A stretch of 64,000 nt of DNA from Argopecten irradians (GCF_041381155.1 NC_091147.1:13788318-13852317); one strand, 5' to 3'. Counted from the first letter of the stretch, positions 1 through 14,064 are shown. Numbers and translations: made by a program. Notes: a model not told the origin generated them from the sequence alone.

Positions 1-779
1 TTATTTACCCGATTGATCAGTGTATCACACAATAAGGGACTCGTAACCCAGAAATGAAAATAAAGTCCCTAAAATCTTACTCCGATAGCAGGTCGGTGTC
101 TGATATAAGGCTTTGTTTACATATAATAATATTACAGAAACAAAACATTAAAGAAAAATAACATAACTAGAATACTGTATAGCAATTTAAAATCGCGGGG
201 TCATTATTTCGCGGTTTCCTATACGGAGTATAGTCGCAGTGGTTAAATTTCGCGGTTCACTAAATCTTATAAATCTTTTGAACTATTGTTCATAGGTAGT
301 CCTGCTTCAATTAATTTCTCTGAGTATTTCGCAGGTGTTTATAATTAGCGGCGGATTCCTATCAAAACGAATATTAGATCTAAAATAAGTTACGCGTGAA
401 CTGTTATAGCTATGCAGTATATAGATACAATTGTGTAATTCTACTTTATGGATTCAATGAAACACATATCAAGATTTAATAATAGGTTTAGGAAGAAATA
501 TGAGAAAACCCCAAAACAACAAAACAATAAATAGTTAACAATAGTAAGTTAAAATCAATAATAAAGGGACATTGTGTAGGACAAGTTAATAAATAAAAAA
601 AATAAAAAAATGATAATAGTATGGCAAATAATGCACCTTTAAATGATAAATAAATATATCACAATTCTTTTAATTATGCATTAAAAGATTAATAAATAGA
701 TAAATAGATAAATAAATAAATAGATAAATAAAATAATTGTACTTGAACAGTTGAAAAAACTTTATATGCATGCATCGGG
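1..779. other. AT-rich non-coding stretch
   Basis: I see no gene here. From about 170 to 275 there are short 'cgcgg' motifs like those in the TACCGTAT-type MITEs elsewhere in the window, so a decayed copy is possible. A simple (ATAA/GATA)n repeat lies at about 685-735. Confidence 0.5.
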
Positions 780-1335
780 TGTAATATTATAAGACTCTTT
801 CATATTTGGATATGAAGGATAGGGATATTCTACCCGAGAGTCACAAAATGTTGTAAAACCCGAGGCTTGCCGAGGGTCACACAATGCAGTAAAACCCGAG
901 GCTTGCCGAGGGTCACACAATGTAGTAAAACCCGAGGCTTGCTGAGGGTCACACAATGTAGTAAAACCCGAGGCTTGCCGAGGATTTGAAAGCAATTTTT
1001 GAACTCGTGGGTAATATATCCCTATCCTTCATATCCACGTATGAGAGAGTATTTTTCAGCTATTTTGAAATGAAATCGAAAAAAATATGACTTCAAGTCA
1101 ATTATACATTCATGATAATTGCGCAATATTTTCAACGAAAATTCTGTTGTTTGTGTCTTTTATTGTCAATCCAGCATAGTTTCTAAAAAAAAGTTGAAAT
1201 TGTACCGAGACTATAGTATTTTTTGACGCTGTGACGTCATGAGGCTTTATTGCATGAGTAGCCATACAACACAGCTTCAGACCACACGAGTGTATTGCCG
1301 CAAACCAGCCAGTATTACATTTGTAGACCATTTTA
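780..1335. mobile_element. Dispersed repeat, copy A (foldback head plus conserved body)
   Basis: The first part, about 790-1047, is a foldback. A 'ggatatgaaggataggga' arm near 807 is matched by its reverse complement near 1023-1040, and the two arms flank a 36-bp tandem array. The body (about 1048-1335) continues through 'gacgctgtgacgtcatgag' and 'ccagccagtattac'. The same succession appears at 17,835-18,290 (copy B), so this is a family of dispersed elements. I see no coding capacity. The tail motif 'ccagccagtattac' is the sequence that reappears, amplified, in the intron 5 minisatellite. Confidence 0.75.
836..979. repeat. 36-bp tandem array inside dispersed repeat A
   Basis: Four units of exactly 36 bp start at 836, 872, 908 and 944. 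Each carries 'gtcacaMaatg' followed by 'gtaaaacccgaggcttg'. The first unit is the most diverged (cacaaaatgttg). The 12-codon period keeps a short frame open on the minus strand (repeated SGFTTLCDPRQA), a by-product of the period rather than a gene. Copy B has a single unit, so the array expanded after dispersal. Confidence 0.9.
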
Positions 1336-2595
1336 AAGATAATATGAATATATATGATTCTACTTTGATCCTTTCACACGTAATACTCTTAGTCTCACAA
1401 CATCAGAAATTGTCAGACCCGTACATCATAGCAACTCATTCACCCCTGAAAATTCATAATGAACTGTTCCATCCTTTGTAATATAATATTTTTAATGTGT
1501 ATCTAGGGGAAAATGAGTTAAAACATAATTAAATATTAAGGCTATAGCATACTTTATAACATGGCATTTTCCGTTGTTTTCATGGTTGTTATAAAACAAC
1601 GAATATAAAAAGAACAACATTTATTATTTCATATATTGGTGTACAGTATAGATGCGTGTATTTCGTTATATTCTAGGGCTAGTTATATTCCACGAACTAA
1701 TTTATATTTGTATAGCTTAGGATTGTTAAAAATCGAAAAATGTACGAACATTTCTCCTCGCTAATAAGTATCAAAGAGAAGACCGCAAAATATTCTTCAT
1801 ACGCAATACAGTAGTCTCTGTTACATATAAACCATGGATATTTCAACTCACGAAAAAAATAATCACAACTATTTCATGTTATGCAGTATATAAAAAAGAC
1901 TGCTGTTTCACAACGACTATCGATGGTCGATTCTACAATAAAGCACAGTTTCCATAATTAACACATGAGACAAGAATGTTAAATCTTAAATTATTAACAA
2001 TTAATTATTACTCGAACGAATAATTGTTTTGAAAGATATTGAGAAGTTTGATCACTGTACAAAATGTCAAAAGGATTAGAGAATTTTGTACTGAGAGTTG
2101 GTGGTAATATCTTCGGTAACACCAACTGATGATACAAGGGATACAACTCCTTCATAATTCAGTCTCCTCAACTATATTTCTGATGGTACACTTAATCCTA
2201 AGTCTAATGCTATATCGTCCTTGTTTGAAACTTCTAGAATCACATATGTCGATGAGTCAAACATAACATGCAGAATTTTAGTGATTATATTTCATCAACT
2301 GCATATTTAACGTTCAAGTTCCTAAGTCCAAGTAGACCTAAGTGATATATGTATGCACACAAAATACCATTGTTTAGTTTAAACAGGGTCTAAAACGATA
2401 ATACTTTAGAGACTGGTTGCCAGGATTCACGGATAAGTCATAAATGTTAAAAGACAGCTGTATATGTAAATACATAACATCACTGAATAGTCTTTTTAGA
2501 ATGGTCCACCAGTGTGGTGTCGCCATTGTTATTGACGAGTAACAGAAGAATCATGATGGTGTCTGTCCGATATCACTGACGAATCCTTGAACGTT
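1336..2595. other. Unannotated AT-rich DNA left of the satellite
   Basis: No gene is recognised. The last 45 bases (about 2553-2595, from 'gatggtgtctgtcc' on) loosely resemble a 54-bp satellite unit and may be a degenerate edge copy. Confidence 0.4.
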
Positions 2596-5500
2596 GAGAC
2601 AGGTGTATGATGTTCCTAACATCACATTACTATCTAGTCATACAAGGATGAGACAGGTGTATGATGTTCCTAACATCACATTACTGTCTAGTCATACAAG
2701 GATGAGACAGGTGTATGGTGTTCCTAACATCACATTACTATCTAGTCATACAAGGATGAGACAGGTGTATGGTGTTCCTAACATCACATTACTGTCTAGT
2801 CATACAAGGATGAGACAGGTGTATGGTGTTCCTAACATCACATTACTATCTAGTCATACAAGGATGAGACAGGTGTATGGTGTTCCTAACATCACATTAC
2901 TGTCTAGTCATACAAGGTTGAGACAGGTGTATGGTGTTCCTAACATCACATTACTATCTAGTCATACAAGGATGAGACAGGTGTATGGTGTTCCTAACAT
3001 CACATTACTATCTAGTCATACAAGGATGAGACAGGTGTATGGTGTTCCTAACATCACATTACTATCTAGTCCATACAAGGTTGAGACAGGTGTATGGTGT
3101 TCCTAACATCACATTACTATCTAGTCATACAAGGATGAGACAGGTGTATGGTGTTCCTAACATCACATTACTATCTAGTCATACAAGGATGAGACAGGTG
3201 TATGGTGTTCCTAACATCACATTACATCTAGTCATACAAGGATGAGACAGGTGTATGGTGTTCCTAACATCACATTACTATCTAGTCATACAAGGATGAG
3301 ACAGGTGTATGGTGTTCCTAACATCACATTACTATCTAGTCATACAAGGATGAGACAGGTGTATGGTGCTCCTAACATCACATTACTATCTAGTCATACA
3401 AGGACTAGTCTTTCTGTATGGTGTTCCTAACATCACATTACTATCTAGTCATACAAGGATGAGACAGGTGTATGGTGTTCCTAACATCACATTACTATCT
3501 AGTCATACAAGGTTGAGACAGGTGTATGGTGTTCCTAACATCACATTACTATCTAGTCATACAAGGATGAGACAGGTGTATGGTGTTCCTAACATCACAT
3601 TACTGTCTAGTCATACAAGGATGAGACAGGTGTATGGTGTTCCTAACATCACATTACTGTCTAGTCATACAAGGATGAGACAGGTGTATGGTGTTCCTAA
3701 CATCACATTACTACTGTCTAGTCATACAAGGATGAGACAGTTGTATGGTGTTCCTAACATCACATTACTGTCTAGTCATACAAGGATGAGACAGGTGTAT
3801 GGTGTTCCTAACATCACATTACTATCTAGTCATACAAGGATGAGACAGGTGTATGGTGTTCCTAACATCACATTACTATCTAGTCATACAAGGATGAGAC
3901 AGGTGTATGGTGTTCCTAACATCACATTACTGTCTAGTCATACAAGGATGAGACAGGTGTATGGTGTTCCTAACATCACATTACTATCTAGTCATACAAG
4001 GATGAGACAGGTGTATGGTGTTCCTAACATCACATTACTAATCTAGTCATACAAGGATGAGACAGGTGTATGGTGTTCCTAACATCACATTACTATCTAG
4101 TCATACAAGGATGAGACAGGTGTATGGTGTTCCTAACATCACATTACTATCTAGTCATACAAGGATGAGACAGGTGTATGGTGTTCCTAACATCACATTA
4201 CTATCTAGTCATACAAGGATGAGACAGGTGTATGGTGTTCCTAACATCACATTACTATCTAGTCATACAAGGATGAGACAGGTGTATGGTGTTCCTAACA
4301 TCACATTACTATCTAGTCATACAAGGTTGAGACAGGTGTATGGTGTTCCTAACATCACATTACTATCTAGTCATACAAGGATGAGACAGGTGTATGGTGT
4401 TCCTAACATCACATTACTATCTAGTCATACAAGGATGAGACAGGTGTATGGTGTTCCTAACATCACATTACTATCTAGTCATACAAGGATGAGACAGGTG
4501 TATGGTGTTCCTAACATCACATTACTATCTAGTCATACAAGGATGAGACAGGTGTATGGTGTTCCTAACATCACATTACTATCTAGTCATACAAGGATGA
4601 GACAGGTGTATGGTGTTCCTAACATCACATTACTATCTAGTCATACAAGGATGAGACAGGTGTATGGTGTTCCTAACATCACATTACTATCTAGTCATAC
4701 AAGGATGAGACAGGTGTATGGTGTTCCTAACATCACATTACTATCTAGTCATACAAGGATGAGACAGGTGTATGGTGTTCCTAACATCACATTACTATCT
4801 AGTCATACAAGGATGAGACAGGTGTATGGTGTTCCTAACATCACATTACTATCTAGTCATACAAGGATGAGACAGGTGTATGGTGTTCCTAACATCACAT
4901 TACTATCTAGTCATACAAGGATGAGACAGGTGTATGGTGTTCCTAACATCACATTACTGTCTAGTCATACAAGGATGAGACAGGTGTATGGTGTTCCTAA
5001 CATCACATTACTGTCTAGTCATTACAAGGATGAGACAGGTGTATGGTGTTCCTAACATCACATTACTATCTAGTCATACAAGGATGAGACAGGTGTATGG
5101 TGTTCCTAACATCACATTACTATCTAGTCATACAAGGATGAGACAGGTGTATGGTGTTCCTAACATCACATTACTATCTAGTCATACAAGGATGAGACAG
5201 GTGTATGGTGTTCCTAACATCACATTACTATCTAGTCATACAAGGATGAGACAGGTGTATGGTGTTCCTAACATCACATTACTATCTAGTCATACAAGGA
5301 TGAGACAGGTGTATGGTGTTCCTAACATCACATTACTGTCTAGTCATACAAGGATGAGACAGGTGTATGGTGTTCCTAACATCACATTACTATCTAGTCA
5401 TACAGGTTGAGACAGGTGTATGGTGTTCCTAACATCACATTACTATCTAGTCATACAAGGATGAGACAGGTGTATGGTGTTCCTAACATCACATTACTAT

Positions 5501-8500
5501 CTAGTCATACAAGGATGAGACAGGTGTATGGTGTTCCTAACATCACATTACTATCTAGTCATACAAGGATGAGACAGGTGTATGGTGTTCCTAACATCAC
5601 ATTACTATCTAGTCATACAAGGATGAGACAGGTGTATGGTGTTCCTAACATCACATTACTGTCTAGTCATACAAGGTTGAGACAGATGTATGGTGTTCCT
5701 AACATCACATTACTGTCTAGTCATACAAGGATGAGACAGGTGTATGGTGTTCCTAACATCACATTACTATCTAGTCATACAAGGATGAGACAGGTGTATG
5801 GTGTTCCTAACATCACATTACTGTCTAGTCATACAAGGATGAGACAGGTGTATGGTGTTCCTAACATCACATTACTGTCTAGTCATACAAGGATGAGACA
5901 GGTGTATGGTGTTCCTAACATCACATTACTATCTAGTCATACAAGGATGAGACAGGTGTATGGTGTTCCTAACATCACATTACTATCTAGTCATACAAGG
6001 ATGAGACAGGTGTATGGTGTTCCTAACATCACATTACTATCTAGTCATACAAGGATGAGACAGGTGTATGGTGTTCCTAACATCACATTACTATCTAGTC
6101 ATACAAGGATGAGACAGGTGTATGGTGTTCCTAACATCACATTACTATCTAGTCATACAAGGATGAGACAGGTGTATGGTGTTCCTAACATCACATTACT
6201 ATCTAGTCATACAAGGATGAGACAGGTGTATGGTGTTCCTAACATCACATTACTATCTAGTCATACAAGGATGAGACAGGTGTATGGTGTTCCTAACATC
6301 ACATTACTATCTAGTCATACAAGGATGAGACAGGTGTATGGTGTTCCTAACATCACATTACTATCTAGTCATACAAGGATGAGACAGGTGTATGGTGTTC
6401 CTAACATCACATTACTATCTAGTCATACAAGGATGAGACAGATGTATGGTGTTCCTAACATCACATTACTATCTAGTCATACAAGGATGAGACAGGTGTA
6501 TGGTGTTCATAACAACACATTACTATCTAGTCATACAAGGTTGAGACAGATGTATGGTGTTCCTAACATCACATTACTATCTAGTCATACAAGGTTGAGA
6601 CAGATGTATGGTGTTCCTAACATCACATTACTATCTAGTCATACAAGGATGAGACAGGTGTATGGTGTTCCTAACATCACATTACTATCTAGTCATACAA
6701 GGATGAGACAGGTGTATGGTGTTCCTAACATCACATTACTATCTAGTCATACAAGGATGAGACAGGTGTATGGTGTTCCTAACATCACATTACTATCTAG
6801 TCATACAAGGATGAGACAGGTGTATGGTGTTCCTAACATCACATTACTATCTAGTCATACAAGGATGAGACAGGTGTATGGTGTTCCTAACATCACATTA
6901 CTATCTAGTCATACAAGGATGAGACAGGTGTATGGTGTTCCTAACATCACATTACTATCTAGTCATACAAGGATGAGACAGGTGTATGGTGTTCCTAACA
7001 TCACATTACTATCTAGTCATACAAGGATGAGACAGGTGTATGGTGTTCCTAACATCACATTACTATCTAGTCATACAAGGATGAGACAGGTGTATGGTGT
7101 TCCTAACATCACATTACTATCTAGTCATACAAGGATGAGACAGGTGTATGGTGTTCCTAACATCACATTACTATCTAGTCATACAGACAGGTGTATGTTT
7201 CCTAACATCACATTACTATCTAGTCATACAAGGATGAGACAGGTGTATGGTGTTCCTAACATCACATTACTATCTAGTCATACAAGGATGAGACAGGTGT
7301 ATGGTGTTCCTAACATCACATTACTATCTAGTCATACAAGGATGAGACAGGTGTATGGTGTTCCTAACATCACATTACTATCTAGTCATACAAGGATGAG
7401 ACAGGTGTATGTGTGTTCTAGAGACAGGTGTATGGTGTTCCTAACATCACATTACTATCTAGTCATACAAGGATGAGACAGGTGTGTATATGTTCCTAAC
7501 ATCACATTACTATCTAGTCATACAAGGATGAGACAGGTGTATGATGTTCCTAACATCACATTACTATCTAGTCATTCAAGGATGAGATAGGTGTATGGTG
7601 TTCCTAACATCACATTACTATCTAGTCATACAAGGATGAGACAGGTGTATGGTGTTCATAACAACACATTACTATCTAGTCATACAAGGATGAGACAGGT
7701 GTATGGTGTTCCTAACATCACATTACTATCTAGTCATACAAGGATGAGACAGGTGTATGATGTTCCTAACATCACATTACTATCTAGTCATACAAGGATG
7801 AGACAGGTGTATGGTGTTCCTAACATCACATTACTATCTAGTCATACAAGGATGAGACAGGTGTATGGTGTTCCTAACATCACATTACTATCTAGTCATA
7901 CAAGGATGAGACAGGTGTATGGTGTTCCTAACATCACATTACTATCTAGTCATACAAGGATGAGACAGGTGTATGGTGTTCCTAACATAACATTACTATC
8001 TAGTCATACAAGGATGAGACAGGTGTATGGATGTTCCTAACATCACATTACTATCTAGTCATACAAGGATGAGACAGGTGTATGGTGTTCCTAACATCAC
8101 ATTACTTCTATCACAAGGATGACAGTGTATGGTGTTCACATTACTATCTAGTCATACAAGGATGAGACAGGTGTATGGTGTTCCTAACATCACATTACTA
8201 TCTAGTCATACAAGGATGAGACAGGTGTATGGTGTTCCTAACATCACATTACTAACTAGTCATACAAGGATGAGACAGGTGTATGTGTTCCTAGTCACAT
8301 TACTATCTAGTCATACAAGGATGAGACAGGTGTATGGTGTTCCTAACATCACATTACTATCTAGTCATACAAGGATGAGACAGGTGTATGGTGTTCCTAA
8401 CATCACATTACTATCTAGTCATACAAGGATGAGACAGGTGTATGGTGTTCCTAACATCACATTACTATCTAGTCATACAAGGATGAGACAGGTGGTATGG

Positions 8501-11500
8501 TGTTCCTAACATCACATTACTAGTATACGATTCTAAACATACAAGGATGAGACAGGTGTATGGTGTTCCTAACATCACATTACTATCTAGTCATACAAGG
8601 TGAGACAGGTGTTGTGTTCCTACATCACTTATCATACAAGGATGAGACAGGTGTATGGTGTTCCTAACATCACATTACTATCTAGTCATACAAGGATGAG
8701 ACAGGTGTATGGTGTTCCTAACATCACATTACTATCTAGTCATACAAGGATGAGACAGGTGTATGATGTTCCTAACATCACATTACTATCTAGTCATACA
8801 AGGATGAGACAGGTGTATGATGTTCCTAACATCACATTACTATCTAGTCATACAAGGATGAGACAGGTGTATGGTGTTCCTAACATCACATTACTATCTA
8901 GTCATACAAGGATGAGACAGGTGTATGGTGTTCCTAACATCACATTACTATCTAGTCATACAAGGATGAGACAGGTGTATGGTGTTCCTAACATCACATT
9001 ACTATCTAGTCATACAAGGATGAGACAGGTGTATGGTGTTCCTAACATCACATTACTATCTAGTCATACAAGGATGAGACAGGTGTATGGTGTTCCTAAC
9101 ATCACATTACTATCTAGTCATACAAGGATGAGACAGGTGTATGGTGTTCCTAACATCACATTACTATCTAGTCATACAAGGATGAGACAGGTGTATGGTG
9201 TTCCTAACATCACATTACTATCTAGTCATACAAGGATGAGACAGGTGTATGGTGTTCCTAACATCACATTACTATCTAGTCATACAAGGATGAGACAGGT
9301 GTATGGTGTTCCTAACATCACATTACTATCTAGTCATACAAGGATGAGACAGGTGTATGGTGTTCCTAACATCACATTACTATCTAGTCATACAAGGATG
9401 AGACAGGTGTATGGTGTTCCTAACATCACATTACTATCTAGTCATACAAGGATGAGACAGGTGTATGGTGTTCCTAACATCACATTACTATCTAGTCATA
9501 CAAGGATGAGACAGGTGTATGGTGTTCCTAACATCACATTACTATCTAGTCATACAAGGATGAGACAGGTGTATGGTGTTCCTAACATCACATTACTATC
9601 TAGTCATACAAGGATGAGACAGGTGTATGGTGTTCCTAACATCACATTACTATCTAGTCATACAAGGATGAGACAGGTGTATGGTGTTCCTAACATCACA
9701 TTACTATCTAGTCATACAAGGATGAGACAGGTGTATGGTGTTCCTAACATCACATTACTATCTAGTCATACAAAGGATGAGACAGGTGTATGGTGTTCCT
9801 AACATCACATTACTATCTAGTCATACAAGGATGAGACAGGTGTATGGTGTTCCTAACATCACATTACTATCTAGTCATACAAGGATGAGACAGGTGTATG
9901 GTGTTCCTAACATCACATTACTATCTAGTCATACAAGGATGAGACAGGTGTATGGTGTTCCTAACATCACATTACTATCTAGTCATACAAGGATGAGACA
10001 GGTGTATGGTGTTCCTAACATCACATTACTATCTAGTCATACAAGGATGAGACAGGTGTATGGTGTTCCTAACATCACATTACTATCTAGTCATACAAGG
10101 ATGAGACAGGTGTATGGTGTTCCTAACATCACATTACTATCTAGTCATACAAGGATGAGACAGGTGTATGGTGTTCCTAACATCACATTACTATCTAGTC
10201 ATACAAGGATGAGACAACAGGTGTATGGTGTTCCTAACATCACATTACTATCTAGTCATACAAGGATGAGACAGGTGTATGGTGTTCCTAACATCACATT
10301 ACTATCTAGTCATACAAGGATGAGACAGGTGTATGGTGTTCCTAACATCACATTACTATCTAGTCATACAAGGATGAGACAGGTGTATGGTGTTCCTAAC
10401 ATCACATTACTATCTAGTCATACAAGGATGAGACAGGTGTATGGTGTTCCTAACATCACATTACTATCTAGTCATACAAGGATGAGACAGGTGTATGGTG
10501 TTCCTAACATCACATTACTATCTAGTCATACAAGGATGAGACAGGTGTATGGTGTTCCTAACATCACATTACTATCTAGTCATACAAGGATGAGACAGGT
10601 GTATGGTGTTCCTAACATCACATTACTATCTAGTCATACAAGGATGAGACAGGTGTATGGTGTTCCTAACATCACATTACTATCTAGTCATACAAGGATG
10701 AGACAGGTGTATGGTGTTCCTAACATCACATTACTATCTAGTCATACAAGGATGAGACAGGTGTATGGTGTTCCTAACATCACATTACTATCTAGTCATA
10801 CAAGGATGAGACAGGTGTATGGTGTTCCTAACATCACATTACTATCTAGTCATACAAGGATGAGACAGGTGTATGGTGTTCCTAACATCACATTACTATC
10901 TAGTCATACAAGGATGAGACAGGTGTATGGTGTTCCTAACATCACATTACTATCTAGTCATACAATGTTGAGACAGGTGTATGGTGTTCCTAACATCACA
11001 TTACTATCTAGTCATACAAGGTTGAGACAGGTGTATGGTGTTCCTAACATCACATTACTATCTAGTCATACAAGGATGAGACAGGTGTATGGTGTTCCTA
11101 ACATCACATTACTATCTAGTCATACAAGGATGAGACAGGTGTATGGTGTTCCTAACATCACATTACTATCTAGTCATACAAGGATGAGACAGGTGTATGG
11201 TGTTCCTAACATCACATTACTATCTAGTCATACAAGGATGAGACAGGTGTATGGTGTTCCTAACATCACATTACTATCTAGTCATACAATGATGAGACAG
11301 GTGTATGGTGTTCCTAACATCACATTACTATCTAGTCATACAAGGATGAGACAGGTGTATGGTGTTCCTAACATCACATTACTATCTAGTCATACAAGGA
11401 TGAGACAGGTGTATGGTGTTCCTAACATCACATTACTATCTAGTCATACAAGGATGAGACAGGTGTATGGTGTTCCTAACATCACATTACTATCTAGTCA

Positions 11501-12068
11501 TACAAGGATGAGACAGGTGTATGGTGTTCCTAACATCACATTACTATCTAGTCATACAAGGATGAGACAGGTGTATGGTGTTCCTAACATCACATTACTA
11601 TCTAGTCATACAAGGATGAGACAGGTGTGTGGTGTTCCTAACATCACATTACTATCTAGTCATACAAGGATGAGACAGGTGTATGGTGCTCCTAACATCA
11701 CATTACTATCTAGTCATACAAGGATTGAACAGGTGTATGGTGTTCCTAACATACATTACTATCTTAGTCTAGTCATACAAGGATGAGACAGGTGTATGGT
11801 GTTCCTAACATCACATTACTGTCTAGTCATACAAGGATGAGACAGGTGTATGGTGTTCCTAACATCACATTACTATCTAGTCATACAAGGATGAGACAGG
11901 TGTATGGTGTTCCTAACATACATTACTATCTAGTCATACAAGGATGAGACAGTTGTATGGTGTTCCTAACATCAATTACTATCTAGTCATACAAGGATGA
12001 GACAGTTGTATGGGCTTTCTAATATCACTATCTAGCCCCAGAAAGATGAAATAGTTGTGTGAGGTTCC
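2596..12068. repeat. Giant 54-bp tandem satellite (about 174 units)
   Basis: The unit is 54 bp; a convenient register starts at ATGAGACAGGTGTATGGTGT. Units are nearly identical over more than 9 kb. The main variants are CTA/CTG in 'ttactRtctag', ATG/TTG at the register start, GGT/GAT in the middle, and rarer GTG/ATG. The length is 18 codons, so one + frame stays open for hundreds of codons with the period MRQVYGVPNITLLSSHTR. The other two + frames (TGA, TAA) and all three - frames have a stop in every unit. Single-base indels break the open frame about ten times (for example near 3070, 3229, 4040, 5022, 5404 and 9771), and there is no signal peptide, flanking exon or promoter, so I treat it as non-coding satellite DNA. 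Units decay at 11,740-12,068 and also internally at 7.18-7.5 and 8.1-8.64 kb. Confidence 0.97.
8100..8640. repeat. Internal degenerate zone of the 54-bp satellite
   Basis: Units here are truncated or scrambled: a shortened unit at 8101-8140, a 'gtatgtgttcctagtcac' unit near 8281, a GGTGGTATGG insertion near 8492, a 'ctagtatacgattctaaac' unit near 8520, and a short unit at 8600-8640. A smaller cluster of broken units lies at 7,185-7,500. Flanking arrays are highly homogeneous. This may be an old array boundary joined to a newer array, or an assembly/consensus artefact. Confidence 0.7.
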
Positions 12069-14050
12069 TAGTAACATGTATGTGGTGCAGTGGGAATAAT
12101 ATTTTAGATGCTATTTCAAAAGACCTAATACAAAAATGATATTAATAAAAATACATTATCAGTCTAATGAAAACTGATATAAGGTTCACTATGCATTCTA
12201 AGAAGTAAGATATTGAATTCGTAAACAATGAAATGGCTAATTTAGACAATCAACATACGTCGACGGGAAAAAACCAAAGTTAACCTGAATATCCAAAATG
12301 AATGGCGGGGCATACAAACATTTGGATCCTCTTTACTTAAGACTTGATTTAATTTTGCAGGGAAATTTGACATCCAATCAGACGTTACTCGAAATGTTAA
12401 CAGCATTTATTCAAAACCCCATAGAATATATTCAAGTTGACGTTCATCATCCTGTACACAATCATGAATTCCTTTTCAGGAACTATCGATAGCATTACAC
12501 TGTTAATCTTAACCAGATGAAATAGGAACATATATTTGAGCTAATGAAAATGTTCGTTACATACTATATATATAATATTATGCGATTATGAAACAACCTT
12601 TTTATGCTTGTTTTTCAGTGATTAATGGTTTTGAATATTTGAAATGACCTGTTTTAGAAAAAATAGTATTGTTATTGAAAATGATGATGACGCAGGCGAT
12701 TAGAGTAGAAGATTTTTAAGATATCTTTTCTTAGACTTTTCTCGGGAGTATCTGGTAAAGCAATATGATTTCCCCTAATTGAACATTGATTATGTCCCTA
12801 TGGCGATTGCTATGACGCAGGATTACAAAGACCTCCGTTATCTCGTCGTAATCGCGCAATGTCAACCTTATGCGAAATGCCTCAAACTGGCTACGTTACT
12901 GCATTTGATTTCGAGATAAAATGGACTATTTTTGATGTATATCAGCTTCCTCCAAAATCTGCACTGATAAGATGTCACTATCAGAGGGAGCGAATCGTGT
13001 TGGACGAAATCCCCAAAACGTGCCGCTTTCATGGATTTGATACAGAAATCATATATCCTTATACCATGTAAAATAACCTTCAAATGCTATTTAATTTTGA
13101 TTAACTCATAAAAATCAAAGTGGAAGCATGCCAACTTTTCTATTACCACTGTTTATTAAGCAAGACAGTTTCAAGGTCTGATCTTTATATAGATAAAGGC
13201 ATTTCTGACACGAAAGTCTCGGTAAGGGTAATGCTTGAACTGGGTCGACCGTGACAGCTCTACTTCTGTTATCTGTGTATACAAAACGCTTGCAGCTGCA
13301 GTGCAGAGATGTTTTAAAGAAAGAACACTTTGTTTGCTGTAGTTATATATAACAGTTTCAAAAAGTTTTTTTTATTTATTTTGTTTCTTTCCATGTGCGA
13401 ACTGTATATGTTTAGAAATACTTGTTGTCTCCGTGGTTTCTATGGGAGCACGAATGTATGAGACAACGGAATTCGTTTATACAATGGTGAAATAAAATCA
13501 TCATTACAAAGGTGAACCACGGATATTTGGAATAAGTTCCAAACCAAGAAAAAGTATTTACAAATATTTTGTTATATAACGTGTTGTTATAAACCTATAG
13601 AAGAGAACTAATAATCGAATTTTATTCTATGTTACGGTCTACTGGGCATTGTTGTGCAAAAGGTTATTGAATTTCCTCTAAAATCAGTAAGAAGGTTGTA
13701 TAAAATTATGTAATGCTTGTATGACAGGGAATTATTTCGTCCTGATTTGGAAATTTTCGTTATACTGTGATTAACTCAATCATCTTTTGATCAAGTGAGC
13801 CCTATGGGCTCTTATACTCCCTTTTCTGAGACGACATTTGTCTGTCTGATATATCATGAGAGTAGACTTATGTCAAGTGTTCTTATATAGGTACTGTCAG
13901 GTAGCGTTTGAAATAGATTCAAAAATATTTTCTATTTGTCACATTTGTTCTTAATTTCTCGTATAAATTACTACTAGACTTATTTTCTACAATGTTTGCA
14001 CATCTCAAAATTCAGATACAAATGTACACGGACATATTTTCTGATCACCT
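12069..14050. other. Non-coding DNA right of the satellite
   Basis: Short frames occur (for example 12,298-12,492 and 12,859-13,071), but none resembles a known family or has convincing splice context. I see nothing else that I can support. Confidence 0.4.
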
Positions 14051-14064
14051 CACGTGCGCACGTG
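14051..14064. promoter_or_regulatory. Perfect 14-bp palindrome with two E-boxes
   Basis: CACGTGCGCACGTG reads the same on both strands and contains two CACGTG E-boxes overlapping a GTGCGCAC core. It lies about 0.85 kb upstream of a candidate 5' noncoding exon. A binding function is inference. Confidence 0.3.

Noticed and set aside
2594..11786. Long open frames (up to about 690 codons) across the 54-bp satellite as a repetitive protein gene
   Set aside because: The frame is open only because the period is 18 codons. It is broken repeatedly by single-base indels and there is no signal peptide, exon structure, promoter or non-repeat domain. I kept it as satellite DNA and flagged the frame as a finding.
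2596..12068. CRISPR array
   Set aside because: Units are contiguous and identical with no unique spacers, and the context is eukaryotic.
12298..13071. Two short + frames to the right of the satellite
   Set aside because: Neither resembles a known family, has a signal, or fits a splice pattern.
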